Positions 33,060 through 45,478 are shown, counted from the first letter of the stretch. The stretch: DNA of 64,000 nucleotides from Siphlonurus alternatus (GCA_949825025.1 OX463781.1:1882066-1946065), one strand, 5' to 3'. Numbers and translations: made by a program. Notes: generated by a model not told the origin, from the letters alone.

Positions 33060-34745
33060 ATTATATTTATTCCATTCACAGAATACCCCCCTCTATTAAT
33101 GAGTTAATTTTACTACGCTGAAACGTCTGTCGTCGATTTCGCGCGACGGCGCCGCCTTTGCCGGGGCCCGAATCGAAATTCCGAATCTGGCGATCGGTAG
33201 ACCACCTCGGGGGGTACCTCTGAGCCGATTTTGAGCGTCCCGGAATTTTTTTCCGGGTCAGGAAAATTACCCAAAAGTGCAAACTCGCGATGTGTCAAAG
33301 AGGTGGTGGAGAAAAGGTGAGATATGGGTCCCCCCATAAAAAAATCGGGATTTCCGAATCTCTAAAAAAAATTCGAAAAAAGTCAAAAAATTTCGGGTTT
33401 TTCGCAATTTTTCGGAGAAAAATCGCCTTAAAAACCTCGAAAGTTTCGAAATGTTTGATTTTGACCTCAGAAATGAAAAATAGACAAAATTTCACATAAA
33501 ATGGGCATACTGAAAAATTCCGCAAAATTAGGGGCCGTTTCGGCCCCCCGTCCCGGAAAAGGGTCTTTCCGGGACCAAATTATCTATTGGAACGGTGCGC
33601 GCTAGCGCACCGGTCCAATGAGACGAAATGGGCCTAAAAATCATGTGACCCAGGTCCATTCAAAAAAATTCGAAAAAAATCATTATTTTGGGGGGTGCGA
33701 AATTTTGAATTTTCAGCATAGGGACATGCGGGTTAAAAGGGGTCACTTTCGGACCCCACAGCTCAAAAAGTTACAGAGATAGCTCGATTCTGAAAGAAAA
33801 ACGCTAGCTGGGTTTGTTCCGGACTACAAAACTGCTATCTTGAAAATTTCGAATTTTGAGTTCTGATTTTCAAAATCCCGGTTTTCCGGGACACGTACTC
33901 AAAAATCGGGCGAACCAGGAACTTTTGATATACCGAGACCAAGAAAAAGTTGTGCGCCATGGTTTTTTACACCTTCTATTAAATTTTTAAAACGATCGAA
34001 TCATTTTTCGCGAAGTTATGGCGCCCGAAAATCGAATTTTATATTCGCCTCATTTCCCCATAAGGATTAACCCGGGAAATTTCACCCGAAAATGAAATTT
34101 TCGAATCTCGGGTTTTTAAATTTTTTTTTAAAGCAGTTTTTCACGAGAAATCCGAATATGGCCTCAGAATTGAGCTACGACGAAAATTAAAATAAGGAAA
34201 AAATCTTGAAATTTTTCAAAATCTGACTTTTTTCAAAAAACCGTTAATAACTCAAAAAGTTGGAATTTCAGCGCTTTTTCGTGGGCACCGTTAGAAAGCC
34301 AATAAAATTTGGCTCTAGAAAAATGAAATTTAAGAAACACGGGACCCATACAAAAAATCACAGAAAATCGGAAAGTTGAAAAATTTTGTGATTTTCGTCA
34401 TTTTCCAGTTAGAGCAAATTTCCGGGTTTTTCTTTTTTCCGTAACTTTTTTTCTTTTGATTTCTGGGCAAAACGGTGACGGCTCTCCGCTCCAGGCTCCT
34501 GCCCCAGACCTACTTTTTAACGAGCTTTCCAACGGCGGGCTCAAAAATAAGATCCAACTTATGGTTCGTGACTTATGGCACGTTTTTGGAAATGAACTTT
34601 TCCTCGGCGTCCCGGAAAAACAATCCGGGACGCCGAATTTTGGGAACCATTTTTTCTGAACCTTAATTTTGTGCTCTTTTTATTGGTGCCATAAGATTTG
34701 CCATAAGTCCCATAGGAGCCGAGATAATGGAGGGAGAATGTAAAG
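33060..34745. other. Unidentified CpG-containing, hairpin-rich island
   Basis: About 1.7 kb whose composition differs from its flanks: many TTCGAATTT, CCGAAAA and CCCGGG-type words mixed with A and T runs. Perfect GC-rich hairpins occur at 33550-33575 (10-bp stem GTCCCGGAAA), 33594-33611 (7-bp stem GGTGCGC) and 34605-34635 (12-bp stem). Neither strand has a long ORF with family resemblance. It may be a satellite monomer or a degenerate transposon; identity not recognised. Confidence 0.5.
34605..34635. other. Perfect 12-bp stem hairpin
   Basis: CGGCGTCCCGGA, a seven-base loop AAAACAA, then TCCGGGACGCCG. Ten of the twelve stem pairs are G-C. It lies in the island at 33060-34745 with no gene next to it, so a terminator role is not implied. 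Confidence 0.9.
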
Positions 34746-34799
34746 ACAATTTATTTTTATGGCTCTTATTTGGTTTATCTATTATATAATTGTAATAGC

Positions 34800-35530
34800 A
34801 TTACATTTACATATTTCTCGATGCGCCCGCTGCCATAACATGAAATCTTATGGAACTAGCGTTGCCAAACTTTGATATAAGAGGCATGGGATGTACCTGC
34901 ACCTGTCCTGCTGTGTTTTAAGCTTCCATCAATCATATTTCGACACTTTTAAGCGAGTATCTTTGATCCGAGCGCCATTTCAGTTAACTTTTGCATGCGC
35001 CCGCTGCCATAACATGAAATCTTATGGGAGTAGCGTTGCCAAACTTTGACATAACATGCATGGGATGTGTCTGCACTTATCTTGCTATGTTTTAAGCTTC
35101 CATCAATCATCTTTCGAAACTTTTAAGCGTGGATCTTTGATCCGAGCGCCATTTGAGTTCACTTTTGCATGCCCCCGCTGCCATAACATGAAATCTTATG
35201 GGAGTAGCGTTGCCAAACTTTGACATAACATGCATGGGATGTGCTTGCACCTGTCCTGCTATGTTTCAGCCTTCCATTGATTGATGTAACAACAATTTAG
35301 GCGACGATCTTTGATCCGAGCGCTAAATAGCATTATATTTATTGATTTCTCGATGCGCCCGCTGCCATAACATGAAATTTTATGGGACTAGCGTTGCAAA
35401 ACTTTGATATAACATGCATGGGTTGCGCCTGCACCTGTCCAGCTATGTTTTAAGCTTCCATCAATCATCTTTCGACACCTTTAAGCGAGGATCTTTGATC
35501 CGAGCGCCATTTTAGTTCACTTTAGCATGC
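34800..35530. repeat. Tandem array, four units of about 174-184 bp
   Basis: GCGCCCGCTGCCATAACATG starts near 34823, 34997, 35171 (one mismatch) and 35355. Each unit also contains ACTAGCGTTGCCAAACTTTG and GATCTTTGATCCGAGCG. No ORF is conserved across units. Confidence 0.92.
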
Positions 35531-35717
35531 TAAAACCACCCTCCATCCGTCTTCAATTTTCAGCGAGGCTGCGGTAGCAGCCGAGCTCCATTGAATATGA
35601 CCTATGAGTGCTGGCTAACCTTCATCTAGCCAAGAATTTTAAAACATTTGCCAGAATGAAGCAATTTCTATATGCTAAGATGTAATTTTTATGTATTATG
35701 CATGCAATTTCCTATGT

Positions 35718-37240
35718 GAAATGCATATAAATATGAAACTATTGCCGCCACGGCTTGACAAATTTAAAGTATGATAATGCTATGATGTGGGCATGTAATA
35801 GCCTCTATTTGAGAACTTTTAAGCCAATAAACACGCCTCCATCACGTTTCTTTCTATGAAAATTACTGTACTTTTATAGCATTTAGATGAGATGCGGCGC
35901 CGGCCCTGGAGGGGGCATGAAACATCACAGGATGATGAAAATTGCCATGAACCTTCGTTTTAATGTTCTCTAACATAAAAATGTCCATTTGCGAAAATCG
36001 GATGAAAATTGACCGTTTTTCGCGGGAATTTCGAATTTTTTTGAAAATTTCATGATGTATACCATGCAAAAATATAGGAAAATGGTCAAAAAAATAAAAT
36101 TTTGAGATGAGCATCATTTCCCACTATATTGACCGCGCTGAGTCCGAATATTCAAGAATTTTTAGTCTCCGACAAAAATTGGAGCCAGGGGGGCCAAAAC
36201 ACCTATTTTCCTTCATTATACATATAATATACTATGTGAAATGCATATAAATATGAAACTATCGCTGCCACGGCTTCACAAATTTAAAGTATGATAATGT
36301 TACGATGTGGGCATGTAATAGCCTCTATTTGACAACTTTTAAGCCCATAAACACGCCTCCATCACGTTTCTTTCTATGGAAACCACTGTACTTTCATAGC
36401 ATTTAGATGAGATGCGGCGCCGGCTTTCGAGAAGGCATGAAACATCACAGGGTGATGAAAACCACCATGAACCTTCGTTTTAATGTCCTCTAACATAAAA
36501 ATGTCGATTTGCGAAAATCGGATAAAAATTGACCGTTTTTCGCGGGAATTTTGAATTTTTTAGCCAATTTCATGATGTATACTATGCAAAAATATAGCAA
36601 AATGGACAAAAAAATAAAATTTTGAGATAAGCATCATTTCCCACTATATCGACCACGCTGAGTTCGAATTTTCAAGAATTTTTAGTCTCGGACAAAAATT
36701 GGAGCCAGGAGAGCCAAAACACCTGTTTTTCTTCAATATACATATTATAATATACTATGATTTCTGCATGAAAATATGAAACTATCGCTGCCACGGCTTC
36801 ACAAATTTAAAGTATGGTAATGTTATGATGTGGGCATGTTATGGTCTCTATTTGACAACTTTTAAGCCCATAAGCACGCCTCCATCACGTTTCTTTCTAT
36901 GGAAACCACTGTAATTTTATAGCATTTGGATGAGATGCGGCGCCGGCCCTGGAGGGGGCATGAAACATCACAGGATGATGAAAATTGCCATGAACCTTCG
37001 TTTTATTGTCCTCTAACATAAAAATGTCCATTTGCAAAAATCGTATAAAAATTGACCGTTTTTCGCGGGAATTTCGAATTTTTTTCAAAAATATAGCAAA
37101 ATCGACAAAAAAATAAAAATTTGAGATGAGTGTCATTTCCCACTATATCGACCGCGCTGAGTTCGAATTTTCATGAATTTTTACTCTCGGACCAAAACTC
37201 GAGCCAGGGGGGCGAAAACACCATTTGGTTTTATTGTCAA
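35718..37240. repeat. Tandem array, three units of about 520 bp
   Basis: ATATGAAACTATYGCYGCCACG begins near 35731, 36251 and 36774 (the first 20 bases are diagnostic). All units contain GATGAGATGCGGCGCCGGC and GACCGTTTTTCGCGGGAATT. The third unit lacks a short segment after the latter. Short minus-strand frames are not preserved at equal length. Confidence 0.92.
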
Positions 37241-37846
37241 TATAATTGCCGTGATTTTATGCATGTTTTTATAATAAAAGGAATGTGTAAACGGGCTGAC
37301 TTGAGTGGTGTGACCCGTCCCATGTAAAATTAACCCAGGAACTTGAATTTGACCAAATAAAAGACCGGAAGTGGACAGGAAGGGCGGGAAATTCAAATTT
37401 TAATCAACATTTCATATATATTATGTTTTTATGGTGTTATCAGTGCCGTTTGAGTAAACCGTTGCGGACGAACTCTGGAGTGTTGATTGTCGGCTCCATG
37501 GCAACCGATTGTTTTGTTTGTTGGGCGACCGGTAAATTCAAATATTTTTAAATTCTCGCCGGCCGCAGTTGACGTTCTTCGACGTTTTACTCAACTTTTT
37601 GACATTTTAAGGTAAAGATTAATATTGTGTATTTTTTAATGACTTCAAACTTTATTGAGCATTGATATTTTATATTTTAAACCACTGACCGCTACCAGGT
37701 TCCTCTGATAAGCCCCTTTCGCTTTTCCGTTTCCCGGTTTCATCCGATTAAAAAGCTTTCTTTCATACCCAACAAGGCAACAGACGTGTGTACCCTCAGG
37801 GCATGGCTGTGCCTTCGGACAGCGTGCGGCCGCAACATAACCTCAT

Positions 37847-38534
37847 CAGGGCTATTCTCCTATAATAGAGGGTATACGCGCCACTGTCTGGCTTATGGCG
37901 CTAAATACTGAATTCTGATTGGCTTAAAAGTGGTCATTTGGAATTGCTGTGATTGGCCAAAATAAAGTTGTTGATTTTTTTCTAATTGGCTGAAATTTTA
38001 ATTGTTGAAAATTTTCGAGCGATATCATTGGTTAAAGAATGTCCACTTTTCAACCAATCAGAGAGCTGCAATAAAAAAACACTTTGCTTGCCCATATTTT
38101 AATTTAAAAAAAGACTTTTTACACCATAAAAATTATTTAAAAAATCATAAATTGTAGAAAATAGTGTTATAAATTGTTATATTTATTTATTTCAAAAATA
38201 TTAATTATTTATACAGGGACCACGCGCAAATTTTCAACAATAGGAATTTGCAACTGAAAAAATCAACAAATTCTGATCAGCCAATCAGAAACGTCCAACT
38301 TTTAATGCATTAAAATCAATGATTTCACTGAGTGAATGTCTCCATCGTCTCAAAAATCGTTCTTTTCACCCTTTAAAACCCCCAGGTGCATTTGGTTAAG
38401 AATGTAAATCCTCTGGAGCTTCAGAAAAAGTATCGAAAAAATCGATTTTAACATTGAGTTACGTATCCCCAACAATGAAAATGTCCACTTTTTCTGATGC
38501 GCGTATACCCGATAACAATAGGAGAATAACCCTG
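37847..38534. mobile_element. 688-bp hAT-like element inside the satellite array
   Basis: Ends CAGGGCTATTCTCCTAT and TAGGAGAATAACCCTG with inner GGGTATACGCGC and GCGCGTATACCC. A perfect 8-bp duplication AACCTCAT flanks it (37839-37846 and 38535-38542). Removing the element and one copy restores a normal array unit. The interior has no transposase frame. Confidence 0.92.
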
Positions 38535-40499
38535 AACCTCATATGTTTCCTTTAAGTGGGAGCGCACAGCCACCCGCGAGACCGCACTCTGCCGAGTATT
38601 TTTTTGCGGACGAACTCTCGACTGTTGATTCTCGGCTCCACGGCAACCGGTTGTTTTGATTGTTGTCCGACCGGTAAATTCAAACATTTTTAAATTCTCG
38701 CCGGCCGCCGTTGATGTTCTTCGACGTTTTACTCAACTTTTCATCATTTCAAGGTAAAGACCAATATTGTGTATTTTTTGTTGACTTCAAACTTTATTGC
38801 ACATTGATATTTTAAACCAGTGACCGCTACCAGGTTCCTCTTATTAGCCCCTTTCGCTTTTCGGTTTCCCGGTTTCATCCGATTAAAAAGCTTTCTTTCA
38901 TACCCAACAAGGCAACAGACCTGTGTACCCTCAGGGCGTGGCTGTGCCTAGGGACAACGTGCGGCCGCAACACAACCTCATATGGTTCCTTTAAGTGGGT
39001 GCGCACAACCACCCGCGAGACCGCACTCTGCCGAGTATTTTTTTGCGGACGAACTCTCGACTGTTGATTCCCGGCTCCACGGGAACCGGTTGTTTTGATT
39101 GTTGTGTGACCGGTAAATTCAAACATTTTTAAATTCTCGCCGGCCGCCGTTGACGTTTTACTCAACTTTTTGACATTTTAAGGTAAAGATTAATATTGTG
39201 TATTTTTTAATGACTTCAAACTTTATTGAGCATTGATATTTTATATTTTAAACCACTAACCGCTACAAGGTTCCTCTGATAAGCCCCTTTCGCTTTTCGG
39301 TTTCCCGGTTTCATCCGATTAAAAAGCTTTCTTTCATACCCAACAAGGCCACACACGGGTGTACCCTCAGGCCGTGGCTGTGCCTTGGTACAGCTTGCGG
39401 CCGCAACACAACCACATATGTTTCCTTTAAGTGGGAGCACACAGCCACCCGCGAGACCGCACTCTGCCGAGTATTTCGTTGCGGACGAACTCTGGACTGT
39501 TGATTGTCGGCTCCATGGCAACCGATTGTTTTGTTTGTTGGGCGACCGGTAAATTCAAATAATTTTTAATTCTCACCGGCCGCCGTTGACGTTCTTCGAC
39601 GTTTTACTCAACTTTTTGACATTTCAAGGTAAAGACTAATATTGTGTATTTTTTAATGACTTCAAACTTTATTCAGCATTGATATTTTATAATTTAAACC
39701 AGTGACCGCTACCAGGTTCCTCTGATTAGCCCCTTTCGCTTTTCGGTTTCCCGGTTTCATCCGATTAAAAAGCTTTCTTTCATACCCAACAAGGCCACAC
39801 ATGGGTGTACCCTCAGGCCGTGGCTGTGCCTTGGGACAGCGTGCGGCCGCAACACAACCACATTTGTTTCCTTTAAGTGGGAGCGCACAGCCACTCGCGA
39901 TTCCGCAATCTGCCGAGTGATTCGCTGCGGACGGACTCTCGACTGTTGATTCTCGGCTGCATGGCAACCGATTGTTTTGTTTGTTGGGCGACCGGTAAAT
40001 TCAAATAAATTTAAACTCTCGCCGGTGACCGTTGTCGTTCTTCGATCTTCTACTCAACTTTTCATCATTTCAAGGTAAAGATGAACGTTATGTGTTTTTT
40101 TATTGACATCAAACTTTATTGAGCATTGATATTTTATATTTTAAACCAGTGACCGCTACCAGGTTCCTCTGATTAGCCCCTTTCGCTTTTCGGTTTCCCG
40201 GTTTCATCCGATTAAAAAGCTTTCTTTCAAACCCAACAAGGCCACAGACGGGTGTACCCTCGGGGCGTGGCTGTGCCTTGGGACAGCGTGCGGCCGCAAC
40301 ATAACCTCATATGTTTCCTTTAAGTGGGAGCGCACAGCCACCCGCGAGACCGCACTCTGCCGAGTATTTTTTTGCGGACGAACTCTCGACTGTTGATTCT
40401 CGGCTCCACGGCAACCGGTTGTTTTGATTGTTGTCTGACCGGTTAATTCAAACATTTTTAAATTCTCGCCGGCCGCCGTTGATGTTCTTCGACGTTTTA

Positions 40500-40921
40500 A
40501 AGGTGGAGTCACATGGCGATTTTTACCATGCGACGCGACGCGAATAATGCGCACTTGCTGTAACATCCATTGGCGGCCATATTGGGCGATTAAAAGAAAA
40601 AGAGCATCGTAATTAACGCGATTACCTGCGAATTCGCCGCCGCATAGGATTTCGCAGCTTTTAAGTTAAAATCGCGCCGCGTCGCCGTTGCCGCCATCTG
40701 AATCCACCTTAAGGCGGATTCAGATGGCGACAACGGCGATGCGACGCGATTTTAACGTAAAAGCTGTGAAATCCTATGCGGCGGCGTATTCGCCGGTAAT
40801 CGCGTTAATTACGATGCTCTTTTTCTTTTAATCGCCCAATATGGCCGCCAATTGATGTTACAGCAAGTGCGCATTATTCGCGTCGCGTCGCGTGGTAAAA
40901 ATCGCCATGTGAATCCACCTT
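40500..40921. mobile_element. 422-bp palindrome of two head-to-head MITE copies
   Basis: Outer ends AAGGTGGAGTCACATGGCGA and its complement are flanked by TA. At the centre (about 40712) the arms meet as CCACCTT-AAGGCGG, which are the same terminal sequences back to back. Each half is about 210 bp and rich in GCGACGCGA. Other traces: about 63895-64000 at the window end. Confidence 0.88.
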
Positions 40922-41399
40922 TACTCAACTTTTCATCATTTTAAGGTTAAGATGAATATTGTGAATTTTTATTTACTTCAAAGTTTATTGCACATTGATA
41001 TTTTACATTTTAAACCAGTGACCGCTACCAGGTTCCTCTGATAAGCCCCTTTCGCTTTTCGGTTTCCCGGTTTCATCCGATTAAAAAGCTTTCTTTCATA
41101 CCCAACAAGGCAACAGACGTGTGTACCCTCAGGGCGTGGCTGTGCCTTGGGACAGCGTGCGGCTGCAATTCAACCACATATGTTTCCTTTAAGTGGGAGC
41201 GCACAGCCACCCGCGAGACCGCACTCTGCCGAATATTTCGTTGCGGACGAACTCTCGACTGTTGATTCTCGGCTCCATGGCAACCGGTTGTTTAGTTTGT
41301 TGGGCGACCGGTAAATTCAAACATTTTTAAAATCTCGCCGGCGACTGTTGACGTTCTTCGATCTTCTACTTAACTTTTCATCATTTCAAGGTAACTTTG

Positions 41400-41820
41400 A
41401 CCCCTCATTCTTTAACATATTATACACCCTACCCCACCTAAAATCACCTCAGGAACACGATTTTGAGGGTTTTAAAGACCTAACGCCAATACCGACGCCA
41501 CGAAATTCAAATTTTTGAGCTAATCACCCATTGTCCAACACCAACACCCATTGACCGTCGTCTCATTAAAATTGTCTTTCGTCTTTGCTCTTTGCTGTCT
41601 GTCAATTCGTGTTTGGTGAAAAATAAAAGCACCATTACCGACACCAATAGCATTACCGAACACCAAGCACCGACCACCACCGTTAGTATGGCCCCCGATT
41701 GTTAAGACAACTTGCAAGTTGTCCCCCCCCCCCCCCCGCTTGTTATATTAATTAATGTATTATTTATATATAAAGGTTTATCTTTTTTCCATTTTATATA
41801 CTTTATATATATATATATAT
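41400..41820. other. Spacer between satellite array and foldback element
   Basis: Contains ACCGACACCAA-type low-complexity repeats (41480-41690), a C homopolymer of about 16 at 41725-41740 and a short (TA)n just before 41820. No gene seen. Confidence 0.7.
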
Positions 41821-43500
41821 GTTAGCACCCAAAGCCGAATTCGGGCAAAAGCCGAAAAAAATGCTCACATCTAGTTTTGCGCATCACGAAAAAAGCCAAA
41901 ACCGAAGTGAGTTTTTTTTTTCGGCTTTGGCACATTTCATTTTGAACAAAACTAGATCTGCTCAAACCGAAATGCGCCAATTAAAGCCGATATGAGATTT
42001 TACTTCCGCTTTGGCGCATTTCATTTTGAGCAAAACTAGTTCTGCGCATCGCGGTTTGAGCAAAAGTCGAAATTATATTTTATTTCGGGTTTGGAGCAAA
42101 ATTTTGAGCACATCTAGTTTTGCGCAAAATAAAGATGATTTTAATGACGAGATGATGATTTTAATTTTAATGATATTAATTTTAAATTTTTAAAAAGAAA
42201 AATAAAAAACTAAAAGACACTAAACTTATACTAAATATATATATTAATACTGTGACTTAATATCTTTCAAGCGATGTTTAAAAATAAATTAATTAGGGAA
42301 AAAATAATGACTTTAATACAGTATACGTACGTACATACCTTATAAAAATATTGTAGAATCTGGGAGGTGGCTAGAATCTGCTGTTTTTATAAAACACTCC
42401 ACCATTCTGTCACTTAATTACTATTTGATGATGTTTTTGCTAAATTGATAATTTTTTTGTTTTAAGAACTGCAACTCAAATAAAATAGACATATACGCCA
42501 CACGTTTTAAAGTATATTCTTTAGATTCACTCGCTCTCACCATTAGAAATATTGTCATGCACGCACTTGTAAATTTCATAGATCCATTTCTTCGAACATT
42601 GTAGCAGCCACAATACATAAACATATCCGGCAATCAAATGGGGTTAAACTTCATTGCAGAAGTAAAGGCTACTTTCTTATCTCGTTGTACCGATAACAAC
42701 CTGTATTGCATATTATATAGCCTAATTCTGAGACATATATAGAACTATGAAATTTACAAGTGCGTGCATGAAAATAGAAAATTCTAATGGTGAGAGCGAG
42801 TGAATCTGAAGAATACTTTAAAATGTGTGGCGTATATGTCTATTTTATTTGAGCTGCAGTTCTTAAAACAAAAAAATTATCAATTTAGCAAATACATCAT
42901 CTAATAGTAATTAAGTGACAGAATGGTGGAGTGTTTTATAAAAACAGCAGATTCTAGCCACCTCCCAGATTTTACAATATTTTTTATAAGGTATGTACGT
43001 ACGTATACTGTATGATTACATTTTAAAGTCATTATTTTTTCCCTAATTAATTTATTTTTAAACAGTGCTTGGAAGATATTATATAGGTCACAATATTAAT
43101 ATTTATTATAAATTTAGTGTCTTAGTTTTTTATTTTTAAAATTTTAAATTAATATCATTAAAATTAAAATCGTCATCTCGTCATTAAAATCACCTTTATT
43201 TTGCGCAAAACTAGATGTGCTCAAAATTTTGCTCCAAACCCGAAATAAAATATCATTTCGACTTTTGCTCAAACCGCGATGCGCAGAACTAGTTTTGCTC
43301 AAAACGAAATGCGCCAAAGTTGAAGTAAAATCTCATATCGGCTTTGGCGCATTTCGATTTGAGCAGATCTAGTTTTGTTCAAAATGAAATGCGCCAAAGC
43401 CGAAAAAAAAAACACACTTCGGCTTTGGCTCATTTCGTGATGCGCAAAACTAGATGTGAGCATTTTTTTCGGCTTTTGCCCGAATTCGGCTTTGGGTGCT

Positions 43501-43503
<3 letters not shown>
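41821..43503. mobile_element. 1.68-kb foldback element
   Basis: Left arm about 41821-42582 and right arm about 42745-43503 are near-perfect inverted copies of about 760 bp, separated by roughly 160 bp. Outer ends are GTTAGCACCCAAAGCCGAAT and its complement. The outer third of each arm is built of subrepeats with GCGCAAAACTAG and GCGCCAAAGCCGA. It is bordered by TA repeats on both sides. No long conserved ORF. It resembles foldback-type transposons in architecture. Confidence 0.88.

Positions 43504-43586
<83 letters not shown>
43503..43586. repeat. (TA)n microsatellite
   Basis: About 40 TA dinucleotides directly following the foldback element. A shorter (TA)n precedes the element at about 41806-41820. 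Confidence 0.95.
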
Positions 43587-43588
<2 letters not shown>

Positions 43589-43734
43589 GTGTGTTTCTTT
43601 TATATATTGTAATTATATATATTTTTTTTTAGTAATTTTACTATATATAATATAGTTATAAATTAAATTAAAAATATTTTCTTGATAAAACTCGTTGTTT
43701 CGTTCCAATTATAATATATATATATTTTACATTA

Positions 43735-44245
43735 CATTCGTTCAAATTGTTTTCACTATTTTTGTATTCATTTTTAAGTTAATTTTCGTACAAATAAATT
43801 TCGATCAAAGTACGCGTTTCCTTATTTTTGTCGTACTAATATATTCGTCTTCAATTATGTTTTAGTTCAAATGAGTTCAAATAACTTTCGGTCAAATTTT
43901 TTTCGTTATTTTTTTATTAATTCGTCTTAAATGTTTTTCGTTCAAATAACTTAAATTTTCGGTCAAATTGTTTTCGTGGTTTTTGTATTAATTCGTCATA
44001 AATGTTTTCTTTCAAATAACTTTCGGTCAAATTGTTTTCGTGATTTTTGAGAATTCGTATATAATAAAATAATTTCGTTCTAATTTACTTTTCGTCCTTA
44101 AATTTTATTTCGGTCAAATATACTTTCGTATATTTATATCAAATTGTTTTGGTGATTTTGTTCTCGTTATTATTTTGTTTCGTTTTAATTTAATATCGAG
44201 GTAAATGATTTCGTTTATATTTGTTTTCGATGTAATATATAATAG
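43735..44245. repeat. Degenerate array of TTCGGTCAAATTGTTTTCGT units
   Basis: TTCGGTCAAAT recurs near 43888, 43959 and 44023, spacing 64-71 bp, with TTCGTTCAAATAACTT between. Inverted relative to 32655-32880. Confidence 0.8.
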
Positions 44246-44249
44246 TAAG

Positions 44250-44978
44250 TATTATATATCGTCCATCTGAAAAATTATATAGTCGCCGCCATGTTCATTT
44301 GCTGATTTTGACTCCTGCTAGAGACAACCACCGCGCATCAGCGTGCAACGTACGACCCTTCTGCGTACGTTTTTTTCGGCACGAAGTCAAAACACAACTA
44401 TACCGCGAAATTCTTTAGATGCTCTGTAATTAAAGTGACCCGAGGCAAATAATAAAAATTTTATACCATCAAACGTAAAATGTTAGTGCCAATATGTAAT
44501 TTTAAATTTGCAAACATAATTAGAGGGTTAACAATTAATATATATTAAGCGATCGAAAAATTGCTCCGTATCCGGATCTTTTACGTGCGCCCAATCTTTT
44601 TTTGTAAGTAAATGGGAGGACAAAAAAGGATTGGTATGTCCAGAGAGCTTTTTATGTCATTATATACTGAGTCAAGTGCTCATAGGTGCTCAGTGTTCAA
44701 GTTTTAAGTCATATATCATCCACTTGACTACTATAGACTCATTTTTTGACAAGGCGGGATATATATGCTTTTTACTGTGTACCCCATTTAATTTTAATAA
44801 TTAAGTCAATAAAAGAAACTCCCGCACTACAAAATATATAATAAAACTATCCAAATTATTTAAGGGAACTATATAATGTTAGCATTTTGTGACATTTTGA
44901 ATTTACTTCAATATATACTGTATATTTTTTATAAGGAGCTGCTCCTTATAAAAAAACTATATAAGCTGCATGTTTACT

Positions 44979-45042
<64 letters not shown>

Positions 45043-45470
45043 TGACCATGATTTAATTAATTTTTTACGTGCCGTGTGTATATACTTCATATGAGGAAAA
45101 AAATATTAAAATATCATGTCTTCAAATGTAAAAACCAGATAAAAACATAAAGTATAAAAGAATAACTATATAGGTATATATTATACGTATTACGCGCTTT
45201 ACCGACTGCATATATGATGTGCGATGATGTGCTACGTACACGCGCCACAGTCTTGATGGGGATGCCGCGCGGTCTTGCTCCTGCCGGTTAGGCAACCCGC
45301 GCTAAAATCTCGCGTTCCATTGTCCATTGTTTTCGGCATAAAGTCATTCGTTGAAAATGCTTTCGTGATTTTTGTTTTCGTGGTATTTTTGACGTGCATA
45401 TATATATGATACCCATTAAATTGATTCCAATAATAAAATAAATAGCCTCAGATCGCTCTGTTCGAACATA
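44250..45470. other. AT-rich spacer upstream of RPA2
   Basis: Holds a 15-bp-arm perfect palindrome TTTTTTATAAGGAGC with complement at 44927-44957, a (TA)n at about 44985-45039, and CpG-containing patches near 44275-44400 and 45230-45320. No coding or RNA gene recognised. Confidence 0.65.
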
Positions 45471-45478
45471 TAAACTTT

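Larger units (their letters stand above)
37430..41395. repeat. Tandem array, six units of about 440-447 bp, with two insertions
   Basis: GATTAAAAAGCTTTCTTTCA occurs at 37746, 38881, 39317, 39763, 40210 and 41079. The regular spacing is 436-447 bp. Two longer gaps are explained by the insertions at 37847-38534 and 40500-40921. Each unit also carries GTTGCGGACGAACTC, CCATGGCAACCG and GCGTGCGGCCGCAAC. Frames of about 100 codons exist on the minus strand but use different phases in different units, so coding is unlikely. Confidence 0.92.

Noticed and set aside
34605..34635. Strong hairpin considered as a transcription terminator
   Set aside because: Eukaryotic context, no adjacent gene and no reason for intrinsic termination.
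35863..37136. Recurrent minus-strand ORFs of about 80 codons in the 520-bp array
   Set aside because: Present in two of three units only, with different lengths and no family resemblance.
38448..40566. Minus-strand ORFs of 79-120 codons recurring in the 445-bp satellite
   Set aside because: Different units keep open different reading frames (RPQKNTRQSAV in some, GCALPLKGNKCG in others), which argues against selection for a protein.
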